A stretch of DNA of 64,000 nt from Ramazzottius varieornatus (lineage: Eukaryota > Tardigrada > Eutardigrada > Parachela > Ramazzottiidae). Both the position numbers and the translations under genes were made by a program. This document shows, one piece after another, positions 32,473-44,600 of the stretch. Under the pieces are notes generated by a model. It had not been told where the DNA came from. It did no database searches and saw only the letters and a program-made list of their open reading frames with translations. Every line of letters starts with the position of its first letter. Position 1 is the stretch's first letter. The DNA is taken from contig BDGG01000016.1 of assembly GCA_001949185.1 (NCBI GenBank), positions 827,759 to 891,758 on the forward strand, given 5' to 3'.

Positions 32473-34892
32473 TCGAACACTGAAAGCGTCCCTTTTACTA
32501 GGAGGACGCTTTCCCGCTGCCTTCACTGTTCTTCCTTGCGAAAGCGTTTTTTCAGTCCACAAGATATTCAAGAAGAACCCGATCGAATCGATCGACCTGC
32601 AATAAAAATTCGAATTCAGTTGAAAATAATCCTGAGTTTAACTGTCGATTGAAATGCAATATTTTGGTGGGAACAACGCTTAATTTTTCTGCTGTGGGTT
32701 GAATCAAGAGAAGAAAGCAATCAACAGCTGGGCATGACGTCTCCGTAATATTTTCCCACCACAATGACCGGCTTAGAAAGCGATCTTAGACCTTCAAAAA
32801 GTTTGACAAAGCCATGCGGGAGTGAACAAAGGACCAAAATATTAGAGTGCTTGGCCGGCAGAATTTGCGGATTAAAACCACACGCTGGCTTTTCAGAATT
32901 CTGTTCAAAACGAAACAAACGATTCTAGGGCATTCAAGTACATGTTTCACGATCCAGCAGCAGGTCGATTCTCCTGATAGCTACGACATAGTCCTAGCGA
33001 ACCACGATAATGGGCGATATTAGTCCACAAATATTCCATCATATTCCACACGAGTACATTCAACAATATTCCCGAATATTCGTCAACAAGTGTTCAAGAG
33101 GCGAGTAAATAAAATATGCGTAAGGTGAAGTATTCCCTCGATCGGCAGACGTGAGAAAAGCCTCGTCCTACGGAAAGGCAAGACGACGAGCGCGATCGCC
33201 GTCTTGCGTTACATCTTGAAGTGCCACAGCTGTCCTCAAGATCAGCGTCACAATGCGCGCGCTGGTCGGAGAAAGATGGACGAAGACGATGGAGAAAGAG
33301 AAAAAAATGAGTAATGCTTCGGACTCTGTGGCGAACCCTCACCCTCTGCACTCTTGCGTTGTGTAAGACTCGGCTATGCTAGAATATCAACAGGTAAGCA
33401 CCTTGGACGGTACGGTACCTCGTCGATCGCCTTCATAAGCGAGGAATATGTCCAGCCCATCAGACGAGCCAGCAGGTAAGTAAGACAGTGTATTAGTCGG
33501 ACGAGGAAAAGTGCGGGACAAGTGAGTGAGCGAGCGAGCTACCAACACCGTCCAATGTTTAGCTTGGACCAACAAGTCTTTCGGCATTAGGCTTTTCTTC
33601 CATATTAACGTGCAGCTCACAATCTCACCAGACCTAACTATATCATGACGCCTCAAGTGCTTACTAAATATTCACCGAAAAACTGGATGTGGAAGCTCAT
33701 TAGTAAGCCCATCAATCCGATCTACACTGATTCTGCAATGACCATAAAACCTCAGTCATCCTCCTCTCGTATGCTCGCTAAGCTACCTCGTACCCACATC
33801 AACTCATGCAAAAACAATCTACATTCTGCTGTCGAACCCAGGCATCACACCACGTGATGCTTGCGATTCAACATCTCGAACGTATCTTCGAAAGCACCGA
33901 ACTATACAGCAGGCCTTCAAGAAGTGAGGTTCGAACCTCTGCTGTTCCATTCGCAAGTCTGTGCTAATGTCCGCAGGAATCTGGACAAAGTGTGGCGCCC
34001 CCTTTTGAAGAACTTTTTGGCGCGCCAAAACTATTGTTCATCCTTAAGTTCAGCTTTCTCTGAGAGCTAATCTTCCAGGTAGGAATCGTTCACGGTTCTT
34101 ACATCAGGAAACTACAGATTAATGTTCCGTCGTGTGATACCTGACAAAGGCTGCAGCCGGTCTGTTGTTCGCAACATCATGCAGAGGAGAACTTGATATG
34201 AGTCAAAACGAAACAAGATCTAAATTATATTCCGCAGTATCGGCCTACAGCTCGATGATCGTATACTCATATCCCACGCTAAATCGCAAATACCCCAACC
34301 ACTTGTAGATCGCTTTCTCCGTCTATCAAATAGAAATTACTCAATCTGTTACGGCACAAGCACGCTGCACAGCCAGCCCACATCCTTCAAGTATCCGACA
34401 AATTCATCAAGCATTCCGAAAGTTAGGGAAACCACTGGAATACTGTAGAACGAACAGTGCAAACTGGGCGCTGTCTCAAGGTTTCCAATCGAACAAACGA
34501 ACGAGCGCGGAATTTTGGAACAAGGTTGCCGCTATCAAAGCACTCGTTGCTGACTTCCCAGCCGGAGAAGGATCACACTGTGTTACACCGTAGACAAATA
34601 AAATATTTCACGCCACAAGGTTAAATCATCATCTGATTAATAACTTGTCCAACTACCTAGCGATACAAATCCCCTATTGTTCAGACTATTAATAAATATA
34701 GCCAGCTTAACACCTCACATAGTCCTTCCTGTTGTAACTAGTCGGTAGATCCGTGGCGATCGCGCTCTTCCACGACATGCAACTTTCAAAATTTACTGAC
34801 CAAGCTGAAAAATTGAGAGCAAAATTCCAAGCCAAACCGAACACTTTTCATTGGAGAATCTAAAGCTCGAAAAGTTTCCTGGGAATACTTTG

Positions 34893-34999
34893 AACGTGGG
34901 CAAACGAACTGAACCAGGTGGTTTTTCGAAGCGGCGCACAATTCCAGCCAATTGTAAAGACAATGTGCGCCACATGAAATAACGATTTGCCCACGTCTC
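34893..34999 (-). repeat. hairpin-family repeat
   Basis: Upstream of protocadherin-15. Outer arms ACGTGGGCAAACGA and CGATTTGCCCACGT, loop CCAGCCAATTG, reverse orientation. Confidence 0.8.
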
Positions 35000-35915
35000 G
35001 TTTCAGGAATCTGCAAGAAGAACAACACTTTGCTACTGCCCGGGGGGTATGTTCTGAATCAATTTTGAAAAGGACGCAAAAGGTTCTACCTGATTACGGT
35101 AAGTTTCAATCAGAATCCAGATGAGTGCGGGTTATGTACAATAGCGCAAACTGGTTCTCTTCATCATCTCATACCAACATTTGCTCATCGCAAGATGATG
35201 ACATAAGACGCTATAATCCCATCAATACAACCACGCACCTTGTCCATCACAAACGGTACGTTTATACGGTCTATCACATCAAGATCTCCAAGATGATGAT
35301 GCGTCGATGATGCGATCAGTTACGGCGACGTTCCGCCTGGTTAGCTGTTGAGAGAACTTCTCGAGAACCCTTCACAAGTAGATATTACGGAAGAATTTTA
35401 AAACCTCGAAGAAATATTCCGCATCAAGAATTTACCTATGAGAAAATCCATAATGCACAGGTAGCTTAGCCTCAGTGAGAAAGCGGAGGTGCTGAGGCAG
35501 CGACTAGTAGCAATGCCAAGAGTCGGGTCAAAAGGATGAAAGACACAAGTCATGTTTTAATGTTTCAATGGAGAACCCGAAACAATCGACAGCTGCATCA
35601 AACGCCATCGCGCCAATATAAATGTGCCCCAACTAGTGGGCACATTTTTGCGCGCTACTGATCACCTTCCAAGAATGCCATCCAACACCGGCCAATGCAT
35701 CCTACCGCCATCCCACAACTGCTGGGCCGATGACATTCTTGGTAAAACAACAGCCCAAATCAAAACATCAAGTCAGAGCAAACGGTCAGTGTTTGATTCT
35801 CGTCACATTCCTTCTCGTTTCAGTTTCACGGGCACTGTGCCATCACACAAGACCAATGTTCACAAAAGCAACAGTCAAGACCCAAACCCTACGAACCCGC
35901 CGATAAAACCTAACT

Positions 35916-36048
35916 GAGACATTGGCAGACGATATCATACAGTACCACTCAGTTCGTCATCTCAAGTGGCGCACGTTTACGAACTTACTAGCTGAGAGCA
36001 TGCGCCACTTGGGAAAACGATCCGGGTGACTTCGTTTGCCCACGTCTC
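35916..36048 (+). repeat. hairpin-family repeat with possible target duplication
   Basis: Starts GAGACATTGGCAGACG and ends CGTTTGCCCACGTCTC. The flanking bases AACT occur on both sides, a possible 4-bp target-site duplication. Confidence 0.8.
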
Positions 36049-36161
36049 AACTTCCGCCAACTAGTTCGTGCTCGAATCCTACTTCGAACCCGAATCATCT
36101 CAGTTTTAAAAACCTATCAAATACCATTCGGCAGTGAAACAGTTGCTTACCTGTACTTCAA

Positions 36162-37394
36162 TCGATGGGTTGTCCAAGCCGACCGGACTGGAAGTCTTCT
36201 TATCCCAAGGAATTAAAACTGGGCTAGGTTGAAGAATGGCTGAAAACAAGAGTTCCAGGTATAAAACCGCCTCGGAGGAATAATAAACAGAAGACCAGAC
36301 TAGAGAAGAGAAAGATGGAAGTTGCTGAGGCCGGTCACGATGAGGTCTTCAGGGGCGACCGGAAGCAGATTACCCGACTTCTGATCTCGGAAATCCGAAA
36401 GACATACTGATCCTCTCGGAAGTCGTCTAATTGCCAGCCAAGTGTCACTTTTTACCTTGATCATTAATGAAGATGCGGAAAGATCAGGAGAAATCGGCAC
36501 GGTCAGCCATCCTTCCCCGGCTAACTCCGCCTTTGCTCTTATTCATGCCTGAATTGAAATGCATCATTCGCTACAGGTTACGAAGGTATTCACAGATCTT
36601 TTACATCACACAAAGCCCAAGTACCGCAGATCGAGGCATATTGCCATATATACAAAATAGCCATCTTACCAAATTGTTTGCCTACGATACCCTCGCGTTG
36701 CTGCGACATCCTCCTTCGTGCCCACATCTTCTCGTGTCAGTCTCGTGCCACCTTCACCCTTCCACTAGCCTCCGCCGTGAACCTCCGGTATCTACGCCAG
36801 TGTCTGCCAGGTCCTCAAATGTGCCCAGAATAAACAAACACGAACTCTATCTAAGTTTTGGCTCCAACACTGTGGGAATTCCTTTGGTTGAACGGCTGAA
36901 AAAACATAAAAAAGTAGTTCGAAAAATTGAAAATTAAAAATTAGTTCGATTTTCAGAAGCCTATTTCGAAATCAACAACCTTGATCTGTCGATACTCGAA
37001 CAGATACTGAAATCTATGAAACAACAGGAGAGAATGATTTACCGAGAGCAGCCAACTAGCATGGCGCATGACGTCATATTCTGCAACGACGTCATATTCT
37101 GCAACGACGTCATATTCTGCAACGTCGTCATATTCTGGAGCGACGTCACGGATATTTCCAGGTTGAAAATGGGCTTTCTTACTTGGCTGAAGAATTTCAA
37201 GGCCATGTTTGCCTCTTTTCCTGAGAATGTAAGTCGCATTCTTGAGACCTGTAGGAAAAAAATTCGTGATGTAATGTTGTCCCTCACAAGTTTCAAGACG
37301 AACAGACAAGCGCCCACTTTGACAGGTGTCCATCTGTGGCCGGCAAGGGTTTCCACTCCACACTTACGTCGACAGTAGGCCCTTCTTGGCACCT
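36162..37394 (-). CDS. exons of an unrecognised gene (minus strand)
   Basis: Candidate exons with good borders: 37393-37367 (CQEGPTVD), about 37250-37183 (SRMRLTFSGKEANMALKFFS), about 37020-36985 (ISVSVRVSTDQ), about 36515-36456 (GEGWLTVPISPDLSASSLM) and about 36265-36162 (PVLIPWDKKTSSPVGLDNP). The first four join in phase; the last does not join the fourth without another exon. The style (beta-rich, secreted-like) is compatible with an extracellular protein, but I do not recognise the family. It may be part of the same gene as the next two entries. Start and stop not found. Confidence 0.35.
37068..37149. repeat. 18-bp tandem array containing CRE-like sites
   Basis: Four units of GACGTCATATTCTGCAAC (the fourth diverged), then a partial fifth. 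The first unit contains a perfect TGACGTCA at 37069-37076. Probably intronic to the unnamed minus-strand gene. Confidence 0.85.
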
Positions 37395-37486
37395 GTAATC
37401 AAAGCGGAGAAATGACGCACTCGTAATCACCATTACCACTCTCTACTAACATACTGATGTGGTAATAATCAATCAGAGGAATTAAT

Positions 37487-38454
37487 TTAGAACAAAGAAT
37501 GATCCGCACTACGATGGATCATCTCTCTAATCGAACGGATTATCCCGGCGATATGTCGTACTTCTTTGCCGCTTGATGAAACATCTGTAAAGAAACATTA
37601 CGTTACACGTCGGCTTGATCTACCTTGATCGACTAAGATTTGCATAACTCAGCACACTTACCAGATATCAACGAGAACCTATGCGTGGATCCATACAGGT
37701 GACGACGCGTGCCTGGTGAGATCCCATTCAAGCGAATAAAATATATTCTACCTTTCTTTCAGTTGTACCGTAATCTGCATCACGGATAATTGGATACCAA
37801 AGCTGGACGTGAACAAATCAATCGAATCAGCTGATCATTCAGGTGGCGCGCGTCTCTAGTGTTATATTAGGTGCAGAAGTATGATTTGTTGCTCCTGGAA
37901 ACACGTCAACTTCAAAAATTCATAGTGACACTCCCTCTTGTTCTTTTCTCTTGAAGTATTTTTACAGTCGCTCTCTCAACTCCAAGCTATCGTTTAGCGT
38001 CCGCTAACCCAAATTTGTCAGCTTCGGGGTAGGGCAGGAATGATTTTGTCTGAATCATGGACAGCCAAAATTGTGGGCGATTCAAGTGTTTGAATTTTCT
38101 CAAGGCATCCCAAACAGGCGCTAAGATATGCTTCGTTTCTCGTAATGAAGCAGTTAACGATTGAACCGTAGGAGGTTGGGTAGATCTTCTCCCCTCTGGA
38201 GATTTCTAGGCCGGAAGTCACCCCTTGGGAAGAGCGAAACTGAAGTTGGACAACAACGTCCAGAGGGAGTATGTCAAATTCGTTCCTTTCTGAACTCTTG
38301 CTAGACCCTTAAGAATTTTTGAAGTGTTTTGCTAAAATCCTCGCTGGGCATTTAGACATAACCAGAAGGGAAAAAGATCAAGAAGTTTGATACCCCGCTT
38401 ACTTCGCGCACCGTGCGATGACCGCAAATTTTGCCTCTCCATAACCTCCCGTTT
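37487..38454 (-). CDS. 3' exons of an unrecognised gene (minus strand)
   Basis: Exons with strong splice borders: 38454-38403 and 38289 to about 38020 join in phase and give RKRNEFDILPLDVVVQLQF, GLEISRGEKIYPTSYGSIVN and ACLGCLEKIQTLESPTILAV. Then 37712-37662 and 37584-37487 join in phase and end RSIREMIHRSADHSLF with a stop at 37489-37487. How the two pairs connect is unclear: the second exon runs into a stop, and no strong donor precedes it. No family recognised. The reading is supported by frame continuity across splice sites, not by similarity. Confidence 0.4.
37804..37880 (+). repeat. hairpin-family repeat, half copy
   Basis: Only the left arm, ATTCAGGTGGCGCGCGTCTC, and part of the loop remain. 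Confidence 0.5.
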
Positions 38455-39748
38455 CTGAATAAGTGTGAACTGATTTTCGATTGCATTGTCACTAGATGGG
38501 CGTGGCATCGTGATACGCAGTTACCAGTTAAAAACCAGGGGGCTTGTAGCTGTGAATCGCGACAGTGCTGTGAATGAGACCACTACAACCAGCATAAAAA
38601 GGCTATTTAACAGTTAACCCGATTTAATCAAGCACGCATAAATCAGGGAGTAATTTGATTGTCCAAGCTCGTCTTTTTCAAGCATCTTTCTAATGTTCGT
38701 CCTCAGCCCTGACGTCAGCAATCACATGTCGGGTTATCAACTAGGGTTGCTTACGAAACGCAGCCAAAGACTGGGCTCTGTAAAACGTTCTCAGGCAAAA
38801 ACCGCATGTTTCGAAGGAGCTGAATTACCGCAGGAAATTTTGAATCATGCGGGGCACCAAAGGAAAATTATGGTTACTGTCTGATTGCTATCTTACAGTC
38901 TAGACCGCTTTAAAATCCTTCCGCCCGGCATAACGATAGCTGCAGACTAAACCTCTCTGCAACGGGGAAGAATGATGAAAAAACTTACCGGCGACCAAAC
39001 GAAATCATTCGGTCAACTCAAAGCACTACTGCTGCAAGTCAGCTCCAAAGTGCACATTGAACAAAACGCTTCCGCAAAACTGCAGGAGGTGAAACTGGAA
39101 ACTCTCCTTCCCACACCAGGAAGAGGGGTCCTGATACTAACGGCTTATTACTATGTCGAAAAATTACAGCACCTCTAGCGAGAAGGAACAATTTCTTCCC
39201 CAGAGGCTGGCAAAAATGGCTACCAAGACTTTCTCGTTTCTGTTCCTCCGTGCTCCTACAGTAAAGGCATGAACACGATGCCGAAAAAAAGACTGAAGTA
39301 CGTCGCTTGTACGGGTAGGTAAGCTGCTCAGAAGTTCCGAGGTTCGAAGCTAGGAAAATTTTTTGAAAGTTTTCGACGCAGGAGTAACAAGTCATACTGT
39401 ACTTCCGCACCTAATAAGTATCACATCATTTGCCCGCGTCCCAAATGTTTTTCGTAAAAGTGAGTTACTGACGCTAGACCAGATCTGGTTCATGACTTCT
39501 CAAAAACTAAACACTTTGCAGCAGATATTTGTTTCGGGGAAAACTAAGGTTTCGAACAAAACTATGGGGAGTTCGGTAGCTGAAATAAATTTCGGAGATT
39601 GTAAAGTCGAATAGATGGATAAACAGAATGTCAGAAAAATTCGACCGGAAGGCGATACGAAGCTTCTGAAGTTCACTAAGCTTTTAGATTGCGGCTGTTT
39701 GTCCATACTGTTCAAAAGCTAATATTCGACCGTCAGTTCTTCAGGTTT

Positions 39749-41162
39749 TCACGTCGGCTCAAACCATAAGCCCGATACGGTTGGCCGCATATACGCGATC
39801 GCTGAGAGCGGGAATGTCGTAGGGTGGTCAAGTACTCCGGGCGTGATACCCAGCAGTCTGGCAAAGAAGCCGTAGTCGATCATGTCCAAACTGCGATCAG
39901 TCTCATCCATCTGCCATATTTACGCCTGTTCTGGGCGGATCCTTGACCTATGGTAGAGAAGAACAATCATCGCATATTTCAACAAGCTCGGGAAATTTAT
40001 TGGGAATTCGGCAAATGATTTTGCGCGGATCGTTATCTCAAGTAGCGCACGTTTACATTCCTGCTGGCTGCGAATGTGCGCCACTTAGGAAAACGATCTG
40101 GGTGAATTCATTTGTCGACGTCCGAATTGATGCAGAGGGACGGTGAAAATACCTGTGCCGACCAAAAGGACAATAGGCATTCCACATAAACATTTCCGTT
40201 GTCGCACGAGATCTTGACAGTACACCGTGGCTGTCGGCCCAACTCAGGCAAGTTCGTATAGCCACTGGAGCTGCTCTTTCGGATACGGCCAGAAAACAGA
40301 CTGAGAAACGGACCTGTCTCCAAAATGCCATCCACGCCACACGCATCTCTCAAAAAAAGGCTCATGGTCCTCAGCACGCTGTAGGCTGCGATCGGCCGTG
40401 TGTCCAAGAGCCTGGTGTCTCAAGTTTCTCACCGTTTCATTAGTCACTTCCCGGAGAGGACGCTGTATCCAACACGACCACGAATACCCGTTCATTGCGA
40501 CGGTCCCCTCATCAAAAGAAGATACCGACCCATGATCTGGATAAGGGAAATCTGCGATGCGGACCTGGAAAGAACACTGCACGAACCTCATCATCTGGAA
40601 CTCGTTCAAGAGGAGATTCGAGGACACAAGGACTGGAGAGGTCGAGAATGGATCCGGAGAACGCCCTTGAATAGCGTGACAGTAGTCAGAGGATGCTGAT
40701 GGGCATTCAGCACGGCACAAGGGCTGCTCTTCCCACAGTCAAAAGTCAGCTTCTCCTTCCTGTACTGGTACAGCCTTTCTCCGATACTGAAAGAAGCCGA
40801 TACCGTTGTTGAGCAGAGCAAGGCGCATCAGAGAGTATTTCCAGACACGAAATTCCAGTCAGCTGCCACTGTGCAAAACACTGTAATGGACTGCGGCTTC
40901 CAAACAGCATAGGTGATCATGTTAAGCTCTGGTATCCTTACCTGCGAAGTCGGTTTCCGGTTGACGGGTCCAAAAATCCAAAAGTTTCTTCGACGAGATG
41001 CACGGGAAGACGATGCCGCAGTTCCGCCAGCGAGTAATTACTACCTATCGGATCATCGTCATTTGAAACATTCACGTCCTCCATCGCGATGCTGAAGGAT
41101 CCAGACTCGATCTTCTTCAAACAAACACGCTGAGACTGAAAACTCGTCGGCCGGAGAAAGTC
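39749..41162 (-). CDS. unrecognised multi-exon gene (minus strand)
   Basis: Exons seen: 41162-40942 (DFLRPTSFQSQR to GFLDPSTGNRLR), from 40786 (IGERLYQYRKEKLTFDCGKS), about 40569-40422 (RIADFPYPDHGSVSSFDEG, SWSCWIQRPLREVTNET), about 40400-40152 (DACGVDGILETGPFLSLFSG, RCTVKISCDNGNVYVECLLS) and 39910-39749 (MIDYGFFARLLGITPGVL, ending LWFEPT and a stop). First to second and fourth to fifth junctions keep phase; the middle ones need correction. Several Cys residues suggest an extracellular protein. A hydrophobic stretch (LLLGTLILAVSCLFALS) lies just upstream in another frame, so the true first exon was not found. The final stop could be skipped by a GTGAAA donor, which would fuse this gene with the exons at 37.5-38.5 kb. 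Confidence 0.45.
40002..40124 (+). repeat. hairpin-family repeat
   Basis: In the last intron of the unnamed gene. Ends GGGAATTCGGCAAATGA and TTCATTTGTCGACGTCCG; loop TGCTGGCTGCG. Confidence 0.8.
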
Positions 41163-41673
41163 CTGGACAGAGCAAACAAACAAGAAACTGCCAAAATCAA
41201 AGTGCCAAGGAGCAAAACCCCAACACTGTCATGGTGTCCATGTCATACTGTACGTTCATCTCATGTCATATTACACAAATCATAGTCTGCCCAGCTGATT
41301 GACAGGTTTGTCTTGATTGGTTAACCCTTAATGCTTTTATCGCTCGTCTGTTTTCCCGCTCTCCAGCTCTCACTGCTTGAACTGCTCCGTAGAGTTTCAC
41401 TCGACTCCTCCGCACTTGGCTGAGACATCGAAGTCGGCTCCTCCAACTGCTTCGGAACAGCGTGAGCAGCGGACGAATACGAGAGTCGCCATGCGACAGG
41501 TGGAAGGTGCAGGTGAGATTGACCGCATGCCTCGTCTCTCTCGTGTCGAACCCGGAGGTACAGTATTACCTCATCCGGCCGCTGTCCGTTCACGAATCGC
41601 TGTCTGTGTTACTCCAGGATGCTCAGTTAGTTTGCGTTCTTTCTGCACTAGGAAGTCAATTTCTGGAGTATAG
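41163..41673. promoter_or_regulatory. probable divergent 5' region
   Basis: About 510 bp between the unnamed minus-strand gene and the N-BAR gene. It should hold both 5' regions if the minus-strand gene starts here; no motif identified. Confidence 0.35.
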
Positions 41674-44600
41674 ATGTCGAATAATAGGCCGGGACGGCAT
41701 GGCGGAGTTTGCAAGCTGGGCCACTTCACTTCCGTCTTCACTGAATGCTACAAATCCGTCAACCGCACCGTACAGGTAAGCCAAAACTGTTTTTCCTGTC
41801 CTGAATCTCTCCTTGTTGGCATGCCAAGCTTTTACGTTGTCAGAGTAAAGACAAGCATCATTCCGCTGAAATGGCTCGTTTAATTCGATACGTACGTAAT
41901 CTTAGGAAGTTTTTTTATGTTGCAGAAAACCGAAGAATGTTTTCCTGGGAAGCATCACGCCAACATGTATATCACACCGATCGACGAGGATGTACGGAAG
42001 ATGACAGACGATGCAAACAAGATATCGAAACGACATAAGCGTATCGTTTCCCTTGTCCAGCAATATCTCAGACAGTAAGATTTTGCTGTTTGAGCCAGAC
42101 TAGTGGTTTGAGCTTTTGTAAAGACCGTCGATCACTGCACCTCGGAAAAATTCCACCCTTCGAGATCTCAGGTTTGCTGTTTAATAGTGGGCCGATTGCC
42201 ATGACGAAAGAGTATATTTACGAAGGTACGGAAAGCTGGAAGAAGCGCACCTCAAGAAGCAACGAGCAAATGCAGCTGGGTTCACAGTTAATCTTCGCCG
42301 GACGAGCGTTCGGTGACCTTACTCTCTATGGTAGGCTACTCAGCTTTCCAAAGTTTAATCATCTCGCAACGAAGTTCAAAAGTTTCTGTAGGTAACGTCA
42401 TGCTGGACGTTGGAATGGCACAACAAGACATCGGTCACGAAGAGCTGAAGTTTGTAACGATGACTGCGTTGAGCCTTTTGATACCCATGAAGAACTTCAT
42501 CAACACCGACCTCCATAACATCTCCGTAAGTCCTTCAGACTTCTTACCGGAGCTCGGCAAACAAAATTGGCATGAATGTTTACCAAAGAGACGCACGTTG
42601 GCTGTGGAAAACACTGGGATCGTGCGCCACTTCGCATAGAACTTGACAAGATCGTTTTCCTGTTGAGTTCGGTGGCCTGTATCGTTTCCAGATTCCGATC
42701 CGTATTTGAAGCCTGGCTCTGTATGGTTGGTATGAATTTCAGAAGCAAAAACAAGCGTTGATGCACAGAAGACTGGAGTTGGATCGGGCTATCGGCAAAG
42801 CCAACCGTAGTTCGAGGTCTGACGACGGCCACTCCGACCAGACCACGGACCCGCAAGCCCAGGCGAGGATCCAGAATGCCCAGACCGCATTTGACCATCA
42901 ACAGTGCGTCACAAGGCAGGCTTACTACTCAGTAGAAAAGGAAAAGAAACGCATGATCGTGGCGTTCTTGAGGTTCATAGAGTGCCAGTTGGTCTACATG
43001 CGCCGCTGCGCCGCAATCTCGGAGTCCGTCAAAGCCAACTTGATCAAGTACTACACGAAAAACATTTTCATTCTGTATTTGATAGATCAATATTTTCGGT
43101 AAACTGCTTGATTTCAAAAGATAAAAAGGTTGGTTCCTCCATGTTCTCGCTTTTTCAAAATTAGTAAGGTTGTTTTATCATAGTTTTCCGTCAGTATTAT
43201 AACCTTCGAGTTTCTGACGTACTTTGACGTATTTCTGCGATTTCTTTTCACTATTAATATCTTTACTGAAAATACCACAATCTGTTCTCAGAAGGGGAGC
43301 AGCGGTAGATTTTCTGCAATAATTTCACGGATATGCTGATTGATGACTGCACACGCCACTGAACGCGTTTCCCCACACGTGTTTCTCATTTTCAGGAAAA
43401 TGAAGATGGAAAATCTGGGTGATCTTCAATGGCCAGACTCGAACTTCCCCTACGTCAAGATCCTCAACGACGAACCGCCCGTAGTCTGCCCAGAACCCGT
43501 CTACGCCAAGATCCCTCCCAAGCCAGCCGGTGACGGGACCGCCTTTGGCGGTATCTTCCCCATGAAGTTAAAAGATAGGAACAAAGACAAGCACCACTCC
43601 ACTTCCGACTCCACCCAGACCGCTTCCGGATTGAACAAACGCCGCAAAGATGAGGACGCTCTCGACAGCCCCGAAACGGAGTTCGACATCGGACCTCACA
43701 AAGTCGTACCTCGTAAGAACACCTTCCAGATAGATCATAAACGTAACGATGGTCCAGAGGACGCTGCAAGCTCACAGAAACTTGACAAGTCAAAGTCGGC
43801 CAAGAGTGTCAAGTTCGAAGACTGTTTCCGTATACCGGGTCTTCATAAGAAACACGTTGAGAAAGAGGAAGAAGGCGCTGATAAGGAAGAAGAATACACC
43901 ACAGTCATCGAGCAAACCAAAAAAGTGACACAGACTAGTACAGGCTCGAATAAGGTCGTTGAGACGAAGAAAGTCACACAGACTAGTACAGGAAATCATA
44001 AGGAGAACAGAGCCTCGCAGAATAACACTTCAGCTGTAAAGGACTCGATGACAGGTCCGACTCACGAGGATGCCGGAAGTACAGGGTCGGAAGAAGCACA
44101 AGATAATGTGGTGAAGCGAACCTTGACGGGTTCGATCAACAACATCAAGAAAACTCTAGGGTCCCTTCGATCGAGTTTCAAGAGGACGAACCCAGACCAG
44201 AATAGTGAGACCGCGCTTATTGAAGAGCCGCAGCAAACTGACGAGAACCCATATGTAGACCAAGCACAGGACAACACGTTTTTCGACACGGACCATAACC
44301 GGGAAGAACCCTTTCAAACGGATGGTGCACAGGCTGAGACACAAGATGGTGGGACTGGGATGGAAGGAGGAAATTTCCGGGATGAACCCCAAGCTAAGTT
44401 ATCGGGAGGCAGAGCTACGAAGGAAGCCTTGACCAATATTCCGGTGAAGGGCGGTAGATTTTCGAGCGCTGGTCAAGTTGATCCTCGGCCTCAAAGCGAA
44501 GTCCGAAAGAAGACCGATGAAAACGTCCAGGCTGATGTGATCTCTCGGGAAGGAAGGCAGAGTAAACAGTCAAAACATAAGCACGAGAGTATGAAGAACA

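Larger units (their letters stand above)
32473..36161. other. 3.7 kb without a recognisable gene
   Basis: Upstream of protocadherin-15 and likely to hold its promoter and perhaps 5' untranslated exons. Contains repeated AATATTCC motifs near 33.03-33.08 kb and hairpin repeats at 34893-34999 and 35916-36048. Open frames here are short and lack splice or start context. Confidence 0.5.

Noticed and set aside
33925-33950. tRNA-like B box (GAGGTTCGAACCTC)
   Set aside because: The T-stem would not pair correctly, no matching A box or acceptor stem is found upstream, and the match is just a short palindrome.
32473-36161. Extra 5' coding exons of protocadherin-15
   Set aside because: The exon at 32472 already carries a signal peptide and joins EC1 in phase; no further in-phase exon was found upstream.
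37068-37149. CRISPR-like array
   Set aside because: Units are contiguous with no unique spacers, and the sequence is from an animal nucleus.
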